Shown: positions 8,119 through 17,750, numbered from the stretch's first letter. The stretch: DNA of 43,135 nucleotides from Phycisphaerales bacterium (GCA_013140575.1 JABFSN010000042.1:1-43135); one strand, 5' to 3'. The notes: generated by a model from the sequence alone, not told the origin. A program made the numbers and translations.

Positions 8119-9750
8119 TCAACGCGGCGCTCCGCTGGAGCCGTCGGGCGTCGAATCGAAGACCAGGAAAACCACGCCGCTGGGACGAAATGAATAACGC
8201 GGGTCGCGAAGATGGGGGTTGAGCGCAGAAGAATCGTCGGTTCCGGAATACAGGCGGCCGGCGGCGATGGCTTCGTTGCGCGCGGCGGGCTCATCGAGGC
8301 GGAATTCATCGGGCAACCAGGTTTGATAGGTGTGCGCGGAGACGATCTGCACGTCGCGCCGCAATTCCTCGTCGATCTGAAGATACAGTATGGGCGGCAT
8401 CAACGTCGAGTCGACGGCCAGGACGACGTTGGACGGAATATCGCGCAAGACATCGCGGGCAAACCGTTGGGCGCCGTCGTCGCCGTTACGCCAGGGTTTC
8501 AGGAACCAGTCGAGCGAGTCACGGTGCGGAATAAAGCGGGTCGGCACAACAGTCGATTCGGGCCAATAGCGCCGCAAGAAGTGGGGCGTGGCGGAATAAA
8601 CGAGTATTGCCGGACAGGCCAGGGCGATGAGCGCGGCCGTGGGCACGATTCCCGCCGGGCGCGCCTCACAGAACTCGTCCAGACCGACGGCTGCAAAAAG
8701 AAGCAGCAGAATCAACATCTGCGCCATAAATGTGTGCTGATCCGGCACATTGTAGCGCGCGACGAACAATCCCTGAAATAGCAGAGCCATAGAGACAAAT
8801 AACATCATGCGGCGATCCGCGCGACGCCACAGGTGCGCGCATCCCGTAACGGCGCAGAAAATCAGGGGCGTCGGAAAGCTATAAACCGTATACGCGACCG
8901 TCCGCAGAAACAGGCGCGGCAATGACCCGGTGTTGAAAACGGCAAATGCGAATCGCCCGGCGAGCATGTCGCTTAACGCCGCGGTCGCGGAACCTGTGGC
9001 GGTCGAGGTCTTGATGAATAACCAGACCAACGGTGCGGCGCCGACGACCCACGCGGCGATCCCCATCGCGATGTCGCGTCCGCCGACGGGCGTCTCCCGC
9101 CGGTTATGGGCGAATAGCATAACGACGTACGCCGGGCAGGTCAGCACAGCCATGTTGTGAGTGGCGGCGCCAAGGCCATTCAAGAAAAACGCGAGGCATA
9201 AAAGTGCCCGTTCCCCACGTTTCAGAAACAGAATGATAACAATTAGTTCGAAAGTAAACAATGCGGATGAAAGGGTCATGACTTCAGGAACAGCGGCCAG
9301 ACTCCAGATGGAGTGCGAGAACATCGACAGTATCGTCGCCGCGACGACGGCCCGTCGAGTTCGGCATAGAAGCGTTAGAATACAAGCCACGTTGCCGATC
9401 GTCACGGCGCCGGCGAAAGCCGACAGCAGTGTGGCCGCACGGTGCGGTTCCACGCCCAGTCGGGTCAATGCCGACGCCATTACGTAAAACGGTATATGGG
9501 AACGTGACGGATCATCCGGGTCATGAATTATTCCGGACAGCACGCGGACTTGCACGTTCCCCGAATCGCCCCACGCGAGACCGGGAATGGCCGTTGCGTA
9601 ATACAGAACGCCGGCGACAACCGTGGTGACCAGATGAATCAACACCGGGTGAAACGGGCGGCGCGGGAATGCCCTGCCACGGTCCACTGCTGCACGGATG
9701 TCGGAGCGTTTAACGGGTGCAGTCAAACCACGAATCCAGAGTGCGACCAA
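8119..9750 (-). CDS. Polytopic membrane protein, DUF2723 (TMEM260-like) family
   Basis: A 543-residue protein with about ten hydrophobic segments in the first 370 residues and a soluble C-terminal domain. The N-terminal loop after helix 1 carries AIPGLAWGDSGNVQVRVLSG; an acidic residue in this GDSG loop is the hallmark of the DUF2723 family, which has a GT-C fold like lipid-linked-sugar glycosyltransferases. A role in adding sugars from a lipid carrier at the periplasmic face is inferred from fold and neighbours. The frame begins with TTG at 9750; internal GTG codons before the first helix could also be the start. It sits between a GT4 gene and the HAD gene on the same strand. Confidence 0.7.
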   Translation of the reverse strand: MVALWIRGLTAPVKRSDIRAAVDRGRAFPRRPFHPVLIHLVTTVVAGVLYYATAIPGLAWGDSGNVQVRVLSGIIHDPDDPSRSHIPFYVMASALTRLGVEPHRAATLLSAFAGAVTIGNVACILTLLCRTRRAVVAATILSMFSHSIWSLAAVPEVMTLSSALFTFELIVIILFLKRGERALLCLAFFLNGLGAATHNMAVLTCPAYVVMLFAHNRRETPVGGRDIAMGIAAWVVGAAPLVWLFIKTSTATGSATAALSDMLAGRFAFAVFNTGSLPRLFLRTVAYTVYSFPTPLIFCAVTGCAHLWRRADRRMMLFVSMALLFQGLFVARYNVPDQHTFMAQMLILLLLFAAVGLDEFCEARPAGIVPTAALIALACPAILVYSATPHFLRRYWPESTVVPTRFIPHRDSLDWFLKPWRNGDDGAQRFARDVLRDIPSNVVLAVDSTLMPPILYLQIDEELRRDVQIVSAHTYQTWLPDEFRLDEPAARNEAIAAGRLYSGTDDSSALNPHLRDPRYSFRPSGVVFLVFDSTPDGSSGAPR

Positions 9751-9863
9751 ACGGCACGGCTGTTGCGAAACCGCGGCGTCCCTGAAATATCAGCAAACGA
9801 ACCGCAACGGGATTGGCAAATCGTACGGCCACAATTATGCGACGCCAATGTTTTCATTTCGAA

Positions 9864-10976
9864 TCATTCGTCGGAACAGGATTGCAAAACGCCTTCGTAC
9901 ACGCGAATGTGCTGTTCGAACATCGCGGTGTGCGAAAAATGGTCGCGAATGCGCCTGACCGCCGCGCTCGACAACCGCGCGCGCAGCGCGGCGTCGCGGC
10001 GAATCCGAATCATTGCTTCGGCGAGGGCGCGGGGGTCGCGCGCCGGCGCCAGGATCGCCTCATGATCGTCTCGGGCAACCTCGGGAATGCCGCCTGCGTC
10101 GGTCGCGATGACCGGTTTGCCGAGGGCCATGGCCTCCATCAGCGCCCGGGGCATGCCCTCACTAGACGACGGCAGAACAAATGCGTCGCACGAGCGCACG
10201 TGGTCGCGGACGTCCTGGAGCGGAGCGATGAAGCGGACACGACCGATCAAGTTCTTTTCGCGGACGCGGTCCCATACGTCGGCCTGCAATCGCCCGGCGC
10301 CGATGAAAACAAATCCGACGTCGGCGAGTTCGTCACCGGCCAGCACAATGGCGTCGAGAAGGTTGGCGTGATCCTTTTCGGCGCGGAAGCTGGCCACGGT
10401 CGCGAACAGAAAACCCCCGGGCAGACCGAGCGCGTCCCGCGGCGGGGGTGCGACACCGGTCTGAAAATAGGACACGTCAATGCCGTTGGGAATCACCCGA
10501 ATCCGATGCGCGGGGGTGCCGACCAGTGCCATGCGCCGCGCCGCGACGGCCTGCGCGTTGCAGATGATCATGTCGAGCCGATGTTCCGTTCGACGATCAA
10601 GAAAGGCCTGCACGCCCGTGCGCTGTTGGTCCAGTCCGCGAACGCCGGTCACATGGTGCACAATTCCGACTCGCCGCTGCATCAGCCGGACCGCCAGACT
10701 GGCGCGCAAACCGTAGGTCTGCACAATGTCGAATCGATTCGACCGCAAATAGTGACCGACGACGCCCATCCATTTCCATCCGATTCGATACGTGCCGGCT
10801 CGTAGCGGCGCAAACGGAATACCGGCTGCACGCGCCGGCGCGTCGGCGGTACTGTCGGTCCACGCATTGGCGAGTACGGCATGGTGCCCGCGTTCGTTCA
10901 ATCCCTTGACCAGCGAAATAGCGAAGGTCTCCGTGCCGCCGACGTGTCCGTGTGCCAATAACTGGAGGATCCTCAT
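9864..10976 (-). CDS. GT4-family glycosyltransferase
   Basis: A 370-residue GT-B fold enzyme transferring a sugar from an NDP-sugar with retention, at the cytoplasmic membrane. The N-terminal domain opens MRILQLLAHGHVGGTETFAI with the glycine loop of the family; the C-terminal domain carries the EX7E motif in SSSEGMPRALMEA (Glu273 and Glu281) followed by GKPVIATDAGGIPEV, the donor-binding region. The ATG at 10976 fits the family N-terminus; an in-frame ATG at 11033 would add 19 residues. It is the third of three consecutive GT4 genes, consistent with stepwise assembly of an oligosaccharide unit. Donor and acceptor are unknown. Confidence 0.85.
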   Translation of the reverse strand: MRILQLLAHGHVGGTETFAISLVKGLNERGHHAVLANAWTDSTADAPARAAGIPFAPLRAGTYRIGWKWMGVVGHYLRSNRFDIVQTYGLRASLAVRLMQRRVGIVHHVTGVRGLDQQRTGVQAFLDRRTEHRLDMIICNAQAVAARRMALVGTPAHRIRVIPNGIDVSYFQTGVAPPPRDALGLPGGFLFATVASFRAEKDHANLLDAIVLAGDELADVGFVFIGAGRLQADVWDRVREKNLIGRVRFIAPLQDVRDHVRSCDAFVLPSSSEGMPRALMEAMALGKPVIATDAGGIPEVARDDHEAILAPARDPRALAEAMIRIRRDAALRARLSSAAVRRIRDHFSHTAMFEQHIRVYEGVLQSCSDE

Positions 10977-11042
10977 TCGATTAACGTGGTCGCAGGCATA
11001 ACCACTTCCAGCGGCTCGAACGGCACGGTGCATGGCGAATCA

Positions 11043-12356
11043 TCACCATGCAAAGGATCCGCGCAGGGGCAGCGTCTGTTCCAGTTCCGCCTGTGGCGAC
11101 GGCATCGGCAGTCGGCAGCGACTCAATTGTTCGCCGTAGAGGTCCAGTATGCGTCGGCAGACCACGCGTTCATCGAATTCGCGTCGCGCCCGCTCCCGCC
11201 CGGCATTGCCCATTCGCCGTCGCAAATCGCCGTCGTCCAGAAGCAGACCAATGGCGCCCGCCAATGCGGCCGGATCGCGAGTCGGAACCAGCAGTCCGTT
11301 TTCGCCATGCGCCACGACTTCGCGGCACCCGCGAATGTCCGTGGCCACAATCGGCAGCCCCATGGCCGCGGCTTCGATGACGGAACGCGGAACGCCCTCC
11401 CGCCAACTGGGCAGGACGAAAACGTCCATACAAGCCAGCAACTCGTCCACGTCATCGCGCGGTCCCAGCCAGGTGACACAGTCGGTCAGTCCGAATTCGC
11501 GATGGGCGTCCGCGGCCAAATGACCGGCGCGGCGCACGTCGAGCGGTCCAATCGCGACCAGATGAAAATCAGCTCGCTCGGCGCGTAATCGGCGAAGTGC
11601 CTCGTAGAGATCCCGAAACCCCTTGTCGATTACCAGCCGCGCGGTGATTCCAAGCACCACGGTCCTGGCGGGTATTCCGATTTCCGCCCGCTTCCTCGTG
11701 CGAAACGACTCGTCGAAGCGGCCACCGTCAAATCGCTCCAGGTCGATGCCGTTGCCCAACAGTTGAATGGCATCGGGTCGACAGATGCCCAAGCGAACGG
11801 CCGTGTGGATATCCTCCGCGCTCTGGCTGAGTGTCAGATGCGCGCATCGCCCGCCGATCCAGGCCAGGGCCATGTAAAACCGACGGGTCCACCGGGGCAT
11901 TTCGTCGTGAAAATAAAAGCCGTGCAGCGTGTTCACGATGACCGGAACGCGGGCCAGACGGGCGGCGAGCACGCCCAGCAAAGCGGCCTTTGGCGTGTGC
12001 GTGTGAACGATGGTGATTGTCTCGCGGCGCATGCTCTGAACCAGCCGCCACAACGCACCGACGTCGGCGATGGGCGTGATGGCCCGCCGCAGATCCACGG
12101 CAAAGTGGCGCACGCCCTGTTGTTCCAGCCATGCGGCGTTTGAACCGGCGGTCGACGCACACCGCACGTCGTATCCGGCGCAGCGCAGTGCGCGCAACTG
12201 CGGCCACAGCAACGCCACGATCGTCAAGTCGACCGCGGTAATGTGCAGAACCCGCGGCCGCGGGGCGTCGTGCGATGTTCCGGCGGGGCGCGCCGGCGAA
12301 TGCGCACTCGCTTCTTCCGCCGGCGTCTCCGCAATCGTCAATCGGTCGTTCTGCAT
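11043..12356 (-). CDS. GT4-family glycosyltransferase
   Basis: A 437-residue GT-B glycosyltransferase. After a 33-residue low-complexity N-terminal tail the core begins RPRVLHITAVDLTI; THTPKAALLGVLAARLARVP and NTLHGFYF mark the acceptor domain, close to bacterial enzymes that add the second sugar to undecaprenyl-linked glycans. The donor domain has GNGIDLERF and the EX7E motif in SWREGVPRSVIEA (Glu320, Glu328) followed by GLPIVATDIRGCREVV. It starts three bases after the stop of the preceding GT4 gene (12360), so the two are in one operon. Specificity is not readable. Confidence 0.85.
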   Translation of the reverse strand: MQNDRLTIAETPAEEASAHSPARPAGTSHDAPRPRVLHITAVDLTIVALLWPQLRALRCAGYDVRCASTAGSNAAWLEQQGVRHFAVDLRRAITPIADVGALWRLVQSMRRETITIVHTHTPKAALLGVLAARLARVPVIVNTLHGFYFHDEMPRWTRRFYMALAWIGGRCAHLTLSQSAEDIHTAVRLGICRPDAIQLLGNGIDLERFDGGRFDESFRTRKRAEIGIPARTVVLGITARLVIDKGFRDLYEALRRLRAERADFHLVAIGPLDVRRAGHLAADAHREFGLTDCVTWLGPRDDVDELLACMDVFVLPSWREGVPRSVIEAAAMGLPIVATDIRGCREVVAHGENGLLVPTRDPAALAGAIGLLLDDGDLRRRMGNAGRERARREFDERVVCRRILDLYGEQLSRCRLPMPSPQAELEQTLPLRGSFAW

Positions 12357-12359
12357 TCT

Positions 12360-13556
12360 TCAGTCAATCAAATCGCCATACAATTCGTCAAGTGACTCGA
12401 CATTGCGTTCCATGCTGAAATGATTGAGTATCCGCGATCGCGCCGCGGCGCGCACCGAAACCAGCGTCTCAAATCGCGCTCGCACATCCTGAATCCTGTC
12501 GGCCAGTGCCGTTACGTCAATCCCCGCCGGAGGTCGAATCGCTCCCGTCGTGTGATCGTAAACGCGCCCGGGCAGCGTCTGCCCCGCGGGAAGGGTTCCG
12601 CGCAATTCCCTCGGAACGGGCTCCGTGCAGGGCACGAGAAACCCGTCCACGCCGTCGGTAATCAGTTCCGAGTTGCCGCCGACGCGCGACGCGATACAGA
12701 CCATTCCATCCAGCATAGCCTCGTTCAGCGATATGCTCAATCCCTCGCTATACGATGTACACAAGTACGCGTGGGCCCTGCCGTGGTAGTCACGGGGCCG
12801 CGATTGAAAGCCCTCCATGTCCACCGCGTCTGCCAGGCCCCGCAGTCGAATGTGCGATTCGCAGGCCGCCCGCGCCGGTCCGTCGCCCACGACGATCAGC
12901 CGCGTGTCGCGCAATCCGCGATCGTGCAACAACCGCAAAGCCTGCACCTGTGCGCCCAAATTCTTGATCGCGACCAGCCGGCAGACGGTCAGGAGCGTAA
13001 ACGGCGACAGCGACGGCGTCTGCATCGCGGCCTCGCGCCCGACGAGGTCGAGTCCGTGGTAGATCACTTTTCGCATCTGATAAATCGGTAACGCGTGTTC
13101 CCATACTGCGCGAATGGACTGGGAACTGAAGACAAATGCATCCGTCCGCGACAGCAAGGCACGTTCAATGAATCGCCATCGCGGGCCGAGACCGCCCATG
13201 CTGCCGCAATGAACAACGATTCTCGGCCGGGCCGTGCGCCCCAGCGCGACCCGCGTCCACAGGGCGGCAGTTGGATTATAGGCGTGAATGATGTGGGGTT
13301 GCAATTCGGCGACGGTGCGTCGCAGTGACCGCCAAAACGACCAACTAAACCGGGACGGTCGATCCAGCACGCGAACGGGAATGCACGCGTCGTGAAGGGG
13401 CTGCAATCCCGTGTCAGCGAGTCGACCACCGCGAAAGGCGCACAAGAAGTGCTCGTGCCGGCTGCCGTGTTGGGCAAGATGATGAAACAGGCCCAGGACG
13501 CTCGATTCCACCCCGCCGATTTCAAGGGAAGCCAGACAATGAAGAACTCGGCTCAA
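12360..13556 (-). CDS. GT4-family glycosyltransferase
   Basis: A 398-residue GT-B enzyme. It opens MSRVLHCLASLEIGGVESSV, the classic GT4 N-terminal strand and glycine loop, and has the donor site EX7E in CTSYSEGLSISLNEAM (Glu271, Glu279). Between the donor motif and the C-terminus there is an extra segment (about 307-345) rich in Pro and Thr that I cannot assign. The start is TTG at 13556; its codon overlaps the TGA stop of the flippase gene (TTGA, 13553-13556), so translation is probably coupled. It belongs with the flippase and other GT4 genes in the surface-polysaccharide operon. Confidence 0.83.
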   Translation of the reverse strand: MSRVLHCLASLEIGGVESSVLGLFHHLAQHGSRHEHFLCAFRGGRLADTGLQPLHDACIPVRVLDRPSRFSWSFWRSLRRTVAELQPHIIHAYNPTAALWTRVALGRTARPRIVVHCGSMGGLGPRWRFIERALLSRTDAFVFSSQSIRAVWEHALPIYQMRKVIYHGLDLVGREAAMQTPSLSPFTLLTVCRLVAIKNLGAQVQALRLLHDRGLRDTRLIVVGDGPARAACESHIRLRGLADAVDMEGFQSRPRDYHGRAHAYLCTSYSEGLSISLNEAMLDGMVCIASRVGGNSELITDGVDGFLVPCTEPVPRELRGTLPAGQTLPGRVYDHTTGAIRPPAGIDVTALADRIQDVRARFETLVSVRAAARSRILNHFSMERNVESLDELYGDLID

Positions 13557-15079
13557 CCGGTGTCCCTTTCATGCCGCGGTCGCGGTATTAGCCCGCGGAT
13601 CTCGCCCAACGTGAATCGCCCGCCCAGCCACAGTGCGCCGCCCGCCACCATCGCGCCCGTCAGCCCTCTTGTCCAGTCGCCCTCGACCAGCAAGTGCGCC
13701 GCAATCCCGGAGACCAGGACGATGGCCTGGCATACCAGATAGATGGTCGGCAATGTCAGTCGTTCCGTGGTCGGCAGACGGGCGACGGCCATTGCCTGGA
13801 CAACCGAACTGGCCCCGTGACCGGCGGCCTTGGCGAAGATGATCCCGGAAATGCCCCAGCGCTCGACAAAAATCAAAGTGAGCACTAATTGCACGATGGT
13901 CTGAAAGAGTTTGCTCAAGACCACGTGCCCCATTCGTTCGTACGCCATCAACGCCCGATTATTGACCGTGGTCAGGGAGTCGATGTTCATCGCGACGGCC
14001 AGCCACAAGAGGTACTGATGCGACGCAGCGCAGTTGTCGCCGAAAAGAGCGGCAAGTGGTTTGGAAAAAAACAGAATCACGATGGACAGGACGGCGAAGA
14101 CGGAGGCGGAGTAACGGGCGACGCTTCGGTAACCGCGCGTGACGGCGGTTCCTGCGTCCTGCCCGATAAGCGCCGCCAGCGTTGCAAGCAGATAGTGGCC
14201 GAATTGCTGCATGGTTAATGGAATGATGCGTGCTATGTCATAGAGCGCCGCATAGACACCGAGCTGCGCCGTGCCAAAAAGGTGATTGATGATGTACTGG
14301 TCAATGGCCACGTAGGCAAAGGTGAATACCGTGTCCAGCCATGTCAGCACGCTGAACCGGGCGCACCCCGCGGGAATCGCCGGGCGGGCCTTCGGATTGA
14401 AGGTTTTGACCAGAACGGCCGCCGAGACCGCCGTGGTGATGATTGCGGCCACGGTGGCGATGACGCCAAACCACAGGAGCGGGTGGTCACGCATCCATCC
14501 CGACGCGGCCCACCACGTGAACGCGGCGCTGAGGGTGATGAGAATCAACTGGGTGCGCTGGACGATCGATGCCCACACGAACGACATATGTCCAATGACC
14601 GCGGAGGTCGCTAACGCCGAAAGCAGTGCGAACGGTATTAGTAGCAGGTAGACGATCCGCAGACCGGAATCAGTTGTTGCGTCAAGCGCCGTTTCGAGCA
14701 AACCGGGGAACAGCAGGAGCACCAGCACGGCCAGTGCCGCCCCCGACAGGACGTAGCGTAGGAATGCGCGAATCAAGCCGGAACGTTCCTCCGAAGTCTT
14801 CAGTTTCGGGTAGAACGTGGGGAAAATGTTGCTGCCGCCTGGATAGAAGAATGTCTGCACGGCCTGTTGGAATCGCAGGACCAGATTGTATTGTCCCAGA
14901 AGATGGGAGCTTGAGTCAATTCGCGTCAACAGGTAATTGCGAAGGAACGGCAACGGAAAGGCGAGTCCGGTGATAACCACCGCCCAGGCGACGCCGCGAT
15001 GAGCACGCGCCGAAACCGAACGCCCGTCGTCCGCGGGCGTTGCGGCGCCGGCCGGTTCGAGGTCATGATTGGGATTCAT
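13553..15079 (-). CDS. Polysaccharide flippase-like membrane protein (Wzx/MATE-like)
   Basis: A 508-residue polytopic protein with about 12-14 hydrophobic segments, the topology of the multidrug/oligosaccharidyl-lipid/polysaccharide exporter superfamily. Such proteins flip undecaprenyl-linked oligosaccharides to the periplasm. Features include GVAWAVVITGLAFPLPFLRNYLLTRI near the N-terminus, YVAIDQYIINHLFGTAQLGVYA (a membrane helix with a conserved Asp followed by LGVYA, typical of Wzx-like proteins) and paired helices at the C-terminus. The ATG at 15079 (MNPNHDLEPAG) was preferred to a GTG at 15118. It is followed at once by three GT4 genes, which supports a role in exopolysaccharide or O-antigen export. 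Confidence 0.75.
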   Translation of the reverse strand: MNPNHDLEPAGAATPADDGRSVSARAHRGVAWAVVITGLAFPLPFLRNYLLTRIDSSSHLLGQYNLVLRFQQAVQTFFYPGGSNIFPTFYPKLKTSEERSGLIRAFLRYVLSGAALAVLVLLLFPGLLETALDATTDSGLRIVYLLLIPFALLSALATSAVIGHMSFVWASIVQRTQLILITLSAAFTWWAASGWMRDHPLLWFGVIATVAAIITTAVSAAVLVKTFNPKARPAIPAGCARFSVLTWLDTVFTFAYVAIDQYIINHLFGTAQLGVYAALYDIARIIPLTMQQFGHYLLATLAALIGQDAGTAVTRGYRSVARYSASVFAVLSIVILFFSKPLAALFGDNCAASHQYLLWLAVAMNIDSLTTVNNRALMAYERMGHVVLSKLFQTIVQLVLTLIFVERWGISGIIFAKAAGHGASSVVQAMAVARLPTTERLTLPTIYLVCQAIVLVSGIAAHLLVEGDWTRGLTGAMVAGGALWLGGRFTLGEIRGLIPRPRHERDTG

Positions 15080-15249
15080 GTGCAGACATCTTTCATGACC
15101 CGACGACGCAGGCCGCACCGCTACCGAATCCCGCCGTGACCGCGCAAACTCGAACGCGGCCGGACATCATAACGGACCATCGGCGAGTTCCCAGCGGCTG
15201 CCGGGCGCGCAACGCGGATGCACGGATGCACGAATAGAACGGTGCGGGG

Positions 15250-15427
15250 CTCGTGTTCCGTCACACCTAATTTTTCGGGGTGGCACGGGCAAGCGTACTC
15301 GCTTGCCCGCGATCTCCGACTTTCGGCCTCGACTGCGATTTCAACGCGCTGGCGGGTTTCACACGGACAACGGAGTACCGTTGTCCGTGCCACCCGACCC
15401 GAAACTTAATCTGCGTCACAACACTAG
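15250..15427. mobile_element. 178-bp MITE-like inverted-repeat element, copy 1
   Basis: Non-coding element with terminal inverted repeats of about 40 bases. The outer ends read CTCGTGTTCCGTC on the left and GTCACAACACTAG on the right. Inside are two perfect hairpins: a 9-bp stem (15287-15295 with 15300-15308, loop TACT) and a 12-bp stem (15362-15373 with 15378-15389, loop AGTA). A second copy of exactly the same length lies at 20088-20265. The right-hand CTAG (15424-15427) includes the TAG stop codon of the minus-strand methyltransferase gene. The left CTAG has changed to CTCG. No transposase is present, so mobilisation would have to be in trans. Confidence 0.8.
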
Positions 15428-16251
15428 CGTTTTTCAACCGTCACCAGGCAGCGGAACGCGAGCCACCGGCCGAAAGGCGCCAGCCAGGATTCCACTCGCT
15501 CGACCGCGGCGACGGCCCACGACGGGATCAGGCTCGGGAATCCGAAACCGCCGCTCAACGGGTACAGCAGGAAGGACATGCGCCGTCGCTCGACGATCCG
15601 CAGGTCGGGGAATCGCGCTTCGAACCGCCACTTGTCCCGCCAGAAGAGAACGGTGGGAATGGCCGAATTGCTGTCCCACGCCCGGGCCGGGTCGTTGACC
15701 GGTTGATCCGCGGGCATTTCCAACGGCCGAACGCGGCCGTCCACCGGTTCAGGATGGATGAACTTGTATACCGGCCAACTCGCGGGGGACACGTAGGGTT
15801 CAATCATCACCATTCGCCCGCCCGGTTTCAGGACCCGCACCGCCGATTCGAAAAACCGTTGGGGGTAGGCCAGATGGTGCAGCACGTCGATCATGACCAG
15901 ACTGCCCACCGACGCGCGTTTCAGGGGCAGGTCGCATGCGTCGGCCGCGAAATCGAGCCACGGACATGGCGTTACGTCAAACGACAAGATTGGGCGGGTG
16001 CGATCGAGCCCCTGTTGATACTCCTTGAAACAACCCGGTCCGCCGCCGATTTCGACGATGGGCCCGTCGAGTTCGGCCAGCCGGGCGCGGACGGCCGCGA
16101 AAAACTCGCGGTAAATGTCACGCAACAGCGGCTTCCGCCGCCAGACGTGGCGATGATCCGCCAACCTGGCGTCCACGCCGGCGGAGACAGCGTTCGCCGT
16201 GGGGCGCTCAGCGACGATTGACGTTGGCGAAACGGCGGCCGCAACCGTCAT
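15424..16251 (-). CDS. SAM-dependent class I methyltransferase
   Basis: A 275-residue methyltransferase of the Methyltransf_11 type. IVEIGGGPGCFKEY is motif I (SAM-binding glycine loop), followed by SFDVTPCPWLDFAADACDLPL (acidic loop) and SLVMIDVLHHLAYPQRFFESAVRVLKPGGRMVMIEP (motifs III-IV with the LKPGG turn). The C-terminal part, with SFLLYPLSGGFG, is the variable acceptor-binding region. The ATG at 16251 leaves a 26-base gap to the upstream gene; an in-frame GTG at 16323 would overlap it by 46 bases. The stop TAG is formed by the CTAG end of the MITE-like element. A role in modifying a surface glycan or lipid is inferred from the operon. Confidence 0.8.
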   Translation of the reverse strand: MTVAAAVSPTSIVAERPTANAVSAGVDARLADHRHVWRRKPLLRDIYREFFAAVRARLAELDGPIVEIGGGPGCFKEYQQGLDRTRPILSFDVTPCPWLDFAADACDLPLKRASVGSLVMIDVLHHLAYPQRFFESAVRVLKPGGRMVMIEPYVSPASWPVYKFIHPEPVDGRVRPLEMPADQPVNDPARAWDSNSAIPTVLFWRDKWRFEARFPDLRIVERRRMSFLLYPLSGGFGFPSLIPSWAVAAVERVESWLAPFGRWLAFRCLVTVEKR

Positions 16252-16277
16252 GTGCGTGGTTCCATCGGTTTGATCAA

Positions 16278-17750
16278 CTAACGCATTTTCAGTTTGCGAA
16301 ACGCGACCCAGCTCATTCGCCACAATCGCCAGCCGTCGCGAAACCGATGAATGCTGGTGTTGCCGTAGCGGCGCGGACCATAACGCACCGGAATCTCCAG
16401 GATTTTCTGGTCGGCGCGGGCGGCGCCAAAAATAAGGTCAAAATCCCCGAACGGGTCCATTTCTCCGAAATAGCGGCGGTTTGCGGCGATCACTTCGTAC
16501 TGGCATCGCCACAGTGCCTTTGTACCACATAAAGTGTCACGGAAGCGTTGATTGAGCAACCAACTAAACAGCAGACTGAACATTTTGTTGGCCAGTTTGT
16601 TCAGCGGACGCATGGCCTGATCCTCGAGCGGGTAGACCAGGCGCGTGCCGTTGATGAGTTCGCCGCGGCCGGTGACGAGGGCGTCGTAGAATTTGTGCAA
16701 TTCGTCGGGGACGACGGTCAGGTCGGCGTCGAGGATCATCAGGATGTCGCCGGTGGCGGCGGCGAAGCCGCGGCGGACGGCGTCGCCTTTTCCGCCGCGG
16801 CGGCCTTGGTGGACGAGGCGAATGTCGCGGTTTGGGTTGGTGTGGATCTGGTTTTCGATTTCCTGCACGGTGCCGTCGGTGCTGGCGCCGTCGACGAATA
16901 TGATTTCGGTGTGCGACCCCAGTTCGGGCGTGTGACGCACGACGTCGGCGATGTTGCCGCGCTCGTCGTGGGTGGGCACGATGACGCTGCATTTGGGACG
17001 CATGGAACGATCGTGCAGACCCATCGGGCGGGCGACGAAAAACGTCACCAGCGCCAGCTTGTTGAACGGCCAGAATTTGGCGACGACGCGGTTCAGCGCG
17101 GCGGACAGCAGCGGTACGTTTTTGGGCAGCAACAGCTCGGCCGATTTGCGGACGACCTGGAAATCGGTCAACGACAGCAGGTTGACGATGTCGTCGGTCG
17201 ACAGCCAGTTTCCCGACGAGGTTTTCCGGCGCTGTCCGATGCAGGAGGCGGCGGCCAACGCGGGTTCCCACAGGGCGTTGAAATAGGCGACCACCAGCCG
17301 CGTGCGTGAATGGCAGCAGCCGCGGAGGCGCTCGAACACGCGCTGCACGTCACGCATGTGGCCGACGGCGTTGCTGATGACCACGTAATCAAACGACTCG
17401 CCGGTGGCGAAGCGATCGTAGCGGTCGTTGATGATGTTCAGGCGCGGATGCCGGCGTTGGGCGTCGTGCGACAAGGCGCGACTGGGTTCGATGCCGACGC
17501 CGTACGATGGTTGCAGGTCGGCCAACAGATCGCCGGCGCCGCAGCCGATTTCCAGGACGCGGGCGCCCGCGGGGACGTGCAGTTTGAACAGACGGTGCAA
17601 CTGTGCGTAGTAGTAGGCATTCCGGCGGCGCCATTTGCGTTCGGCGGCGAGCTCGGCGCATGGCGCGGGCGCATCCACGGTTGAGGTGAACACGGGGACG
17701 ATCGGTCCCGCAAATGCAGGCGTCATCGTTGGTTCGGCGGCTGCGGACAC
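16278..17750 (-). CDS. Fusion: class I methyltransferase + GT2 (DPM1-like) glycosyltransferase
   Basis: A 490-residue two-domain protein. Residues about 35-245 form a SAM methyltransferase with VLEIGCGAG (65-73) as motif I. Residues about 250-485 form a GT2 domain: MRPKCSVIVPTHDERGNI (250-267), IIFVDGASTDGT, and DAD (341-343, metal and nucleotide-sugar binding) in MILDADLTVVPDE, then FRDTLCGTKALWR. That domain is like dolichyl/undecaprenyl-phosphate mannose-type synthases that load a sugar on a lipid phosphate. There is no membrane anchor downstream. The frame starts with GTG at 17750; an ATG at 17726 is possible. It is the first gene of the cluster and may supply the lipid-linked sugar or the first modified residue. 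Confidence 0.82.
   Translation of the reverse strand: MSAAAEPTMTPAFAGPIVPVFTSTVDAPAPCAELAAERKWRRRNAYYYAQLHRLFKLHVPAGARVLEIGCGAGDLLADLQPSYGVGIEPSRALSHDAQRRHPRLNIINDRYDRFATGESFDYVVISNAVGHMRDVQRVFERLRGCCHSRTRLVVAYFNALWEPALAAASCIGQRRKTSSGNWLSTDDIVNLLSLTDFQVVRKSAELLLPKNVPLLSAALNRVVAKFWPFNKLALVTFFVARPMGLHDRSMRPKCSVIVPTHDERGNIADVVRHTPELGSHTEIIFVDGASTDGTVQEIENQIHTNPNRDIRLVHQGRRGGKGDAVRRGFAAATGDILMILDADLTVVPDELHKFYDALVTGRGELINGTRLVYPLEDQAMRPLNKLANKMFSLLFSWLLNQRFRDTLCGTKALWRCQYEVIAANRRYFGEMDPFGDFDLIFGAARADQKILEIPVRYGPRRYGNTSIHRFRDGWRLWRMSWVAFRKLKMR

Noticed and set aside
15280-16221. Plus-strand frame starting MARASVLACP inside the MITE-like element
   Set aside because: The same peptide start appears in both element copies because of the shared DNA, then continues antisense to a methyltransferase. 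It is not a gene.
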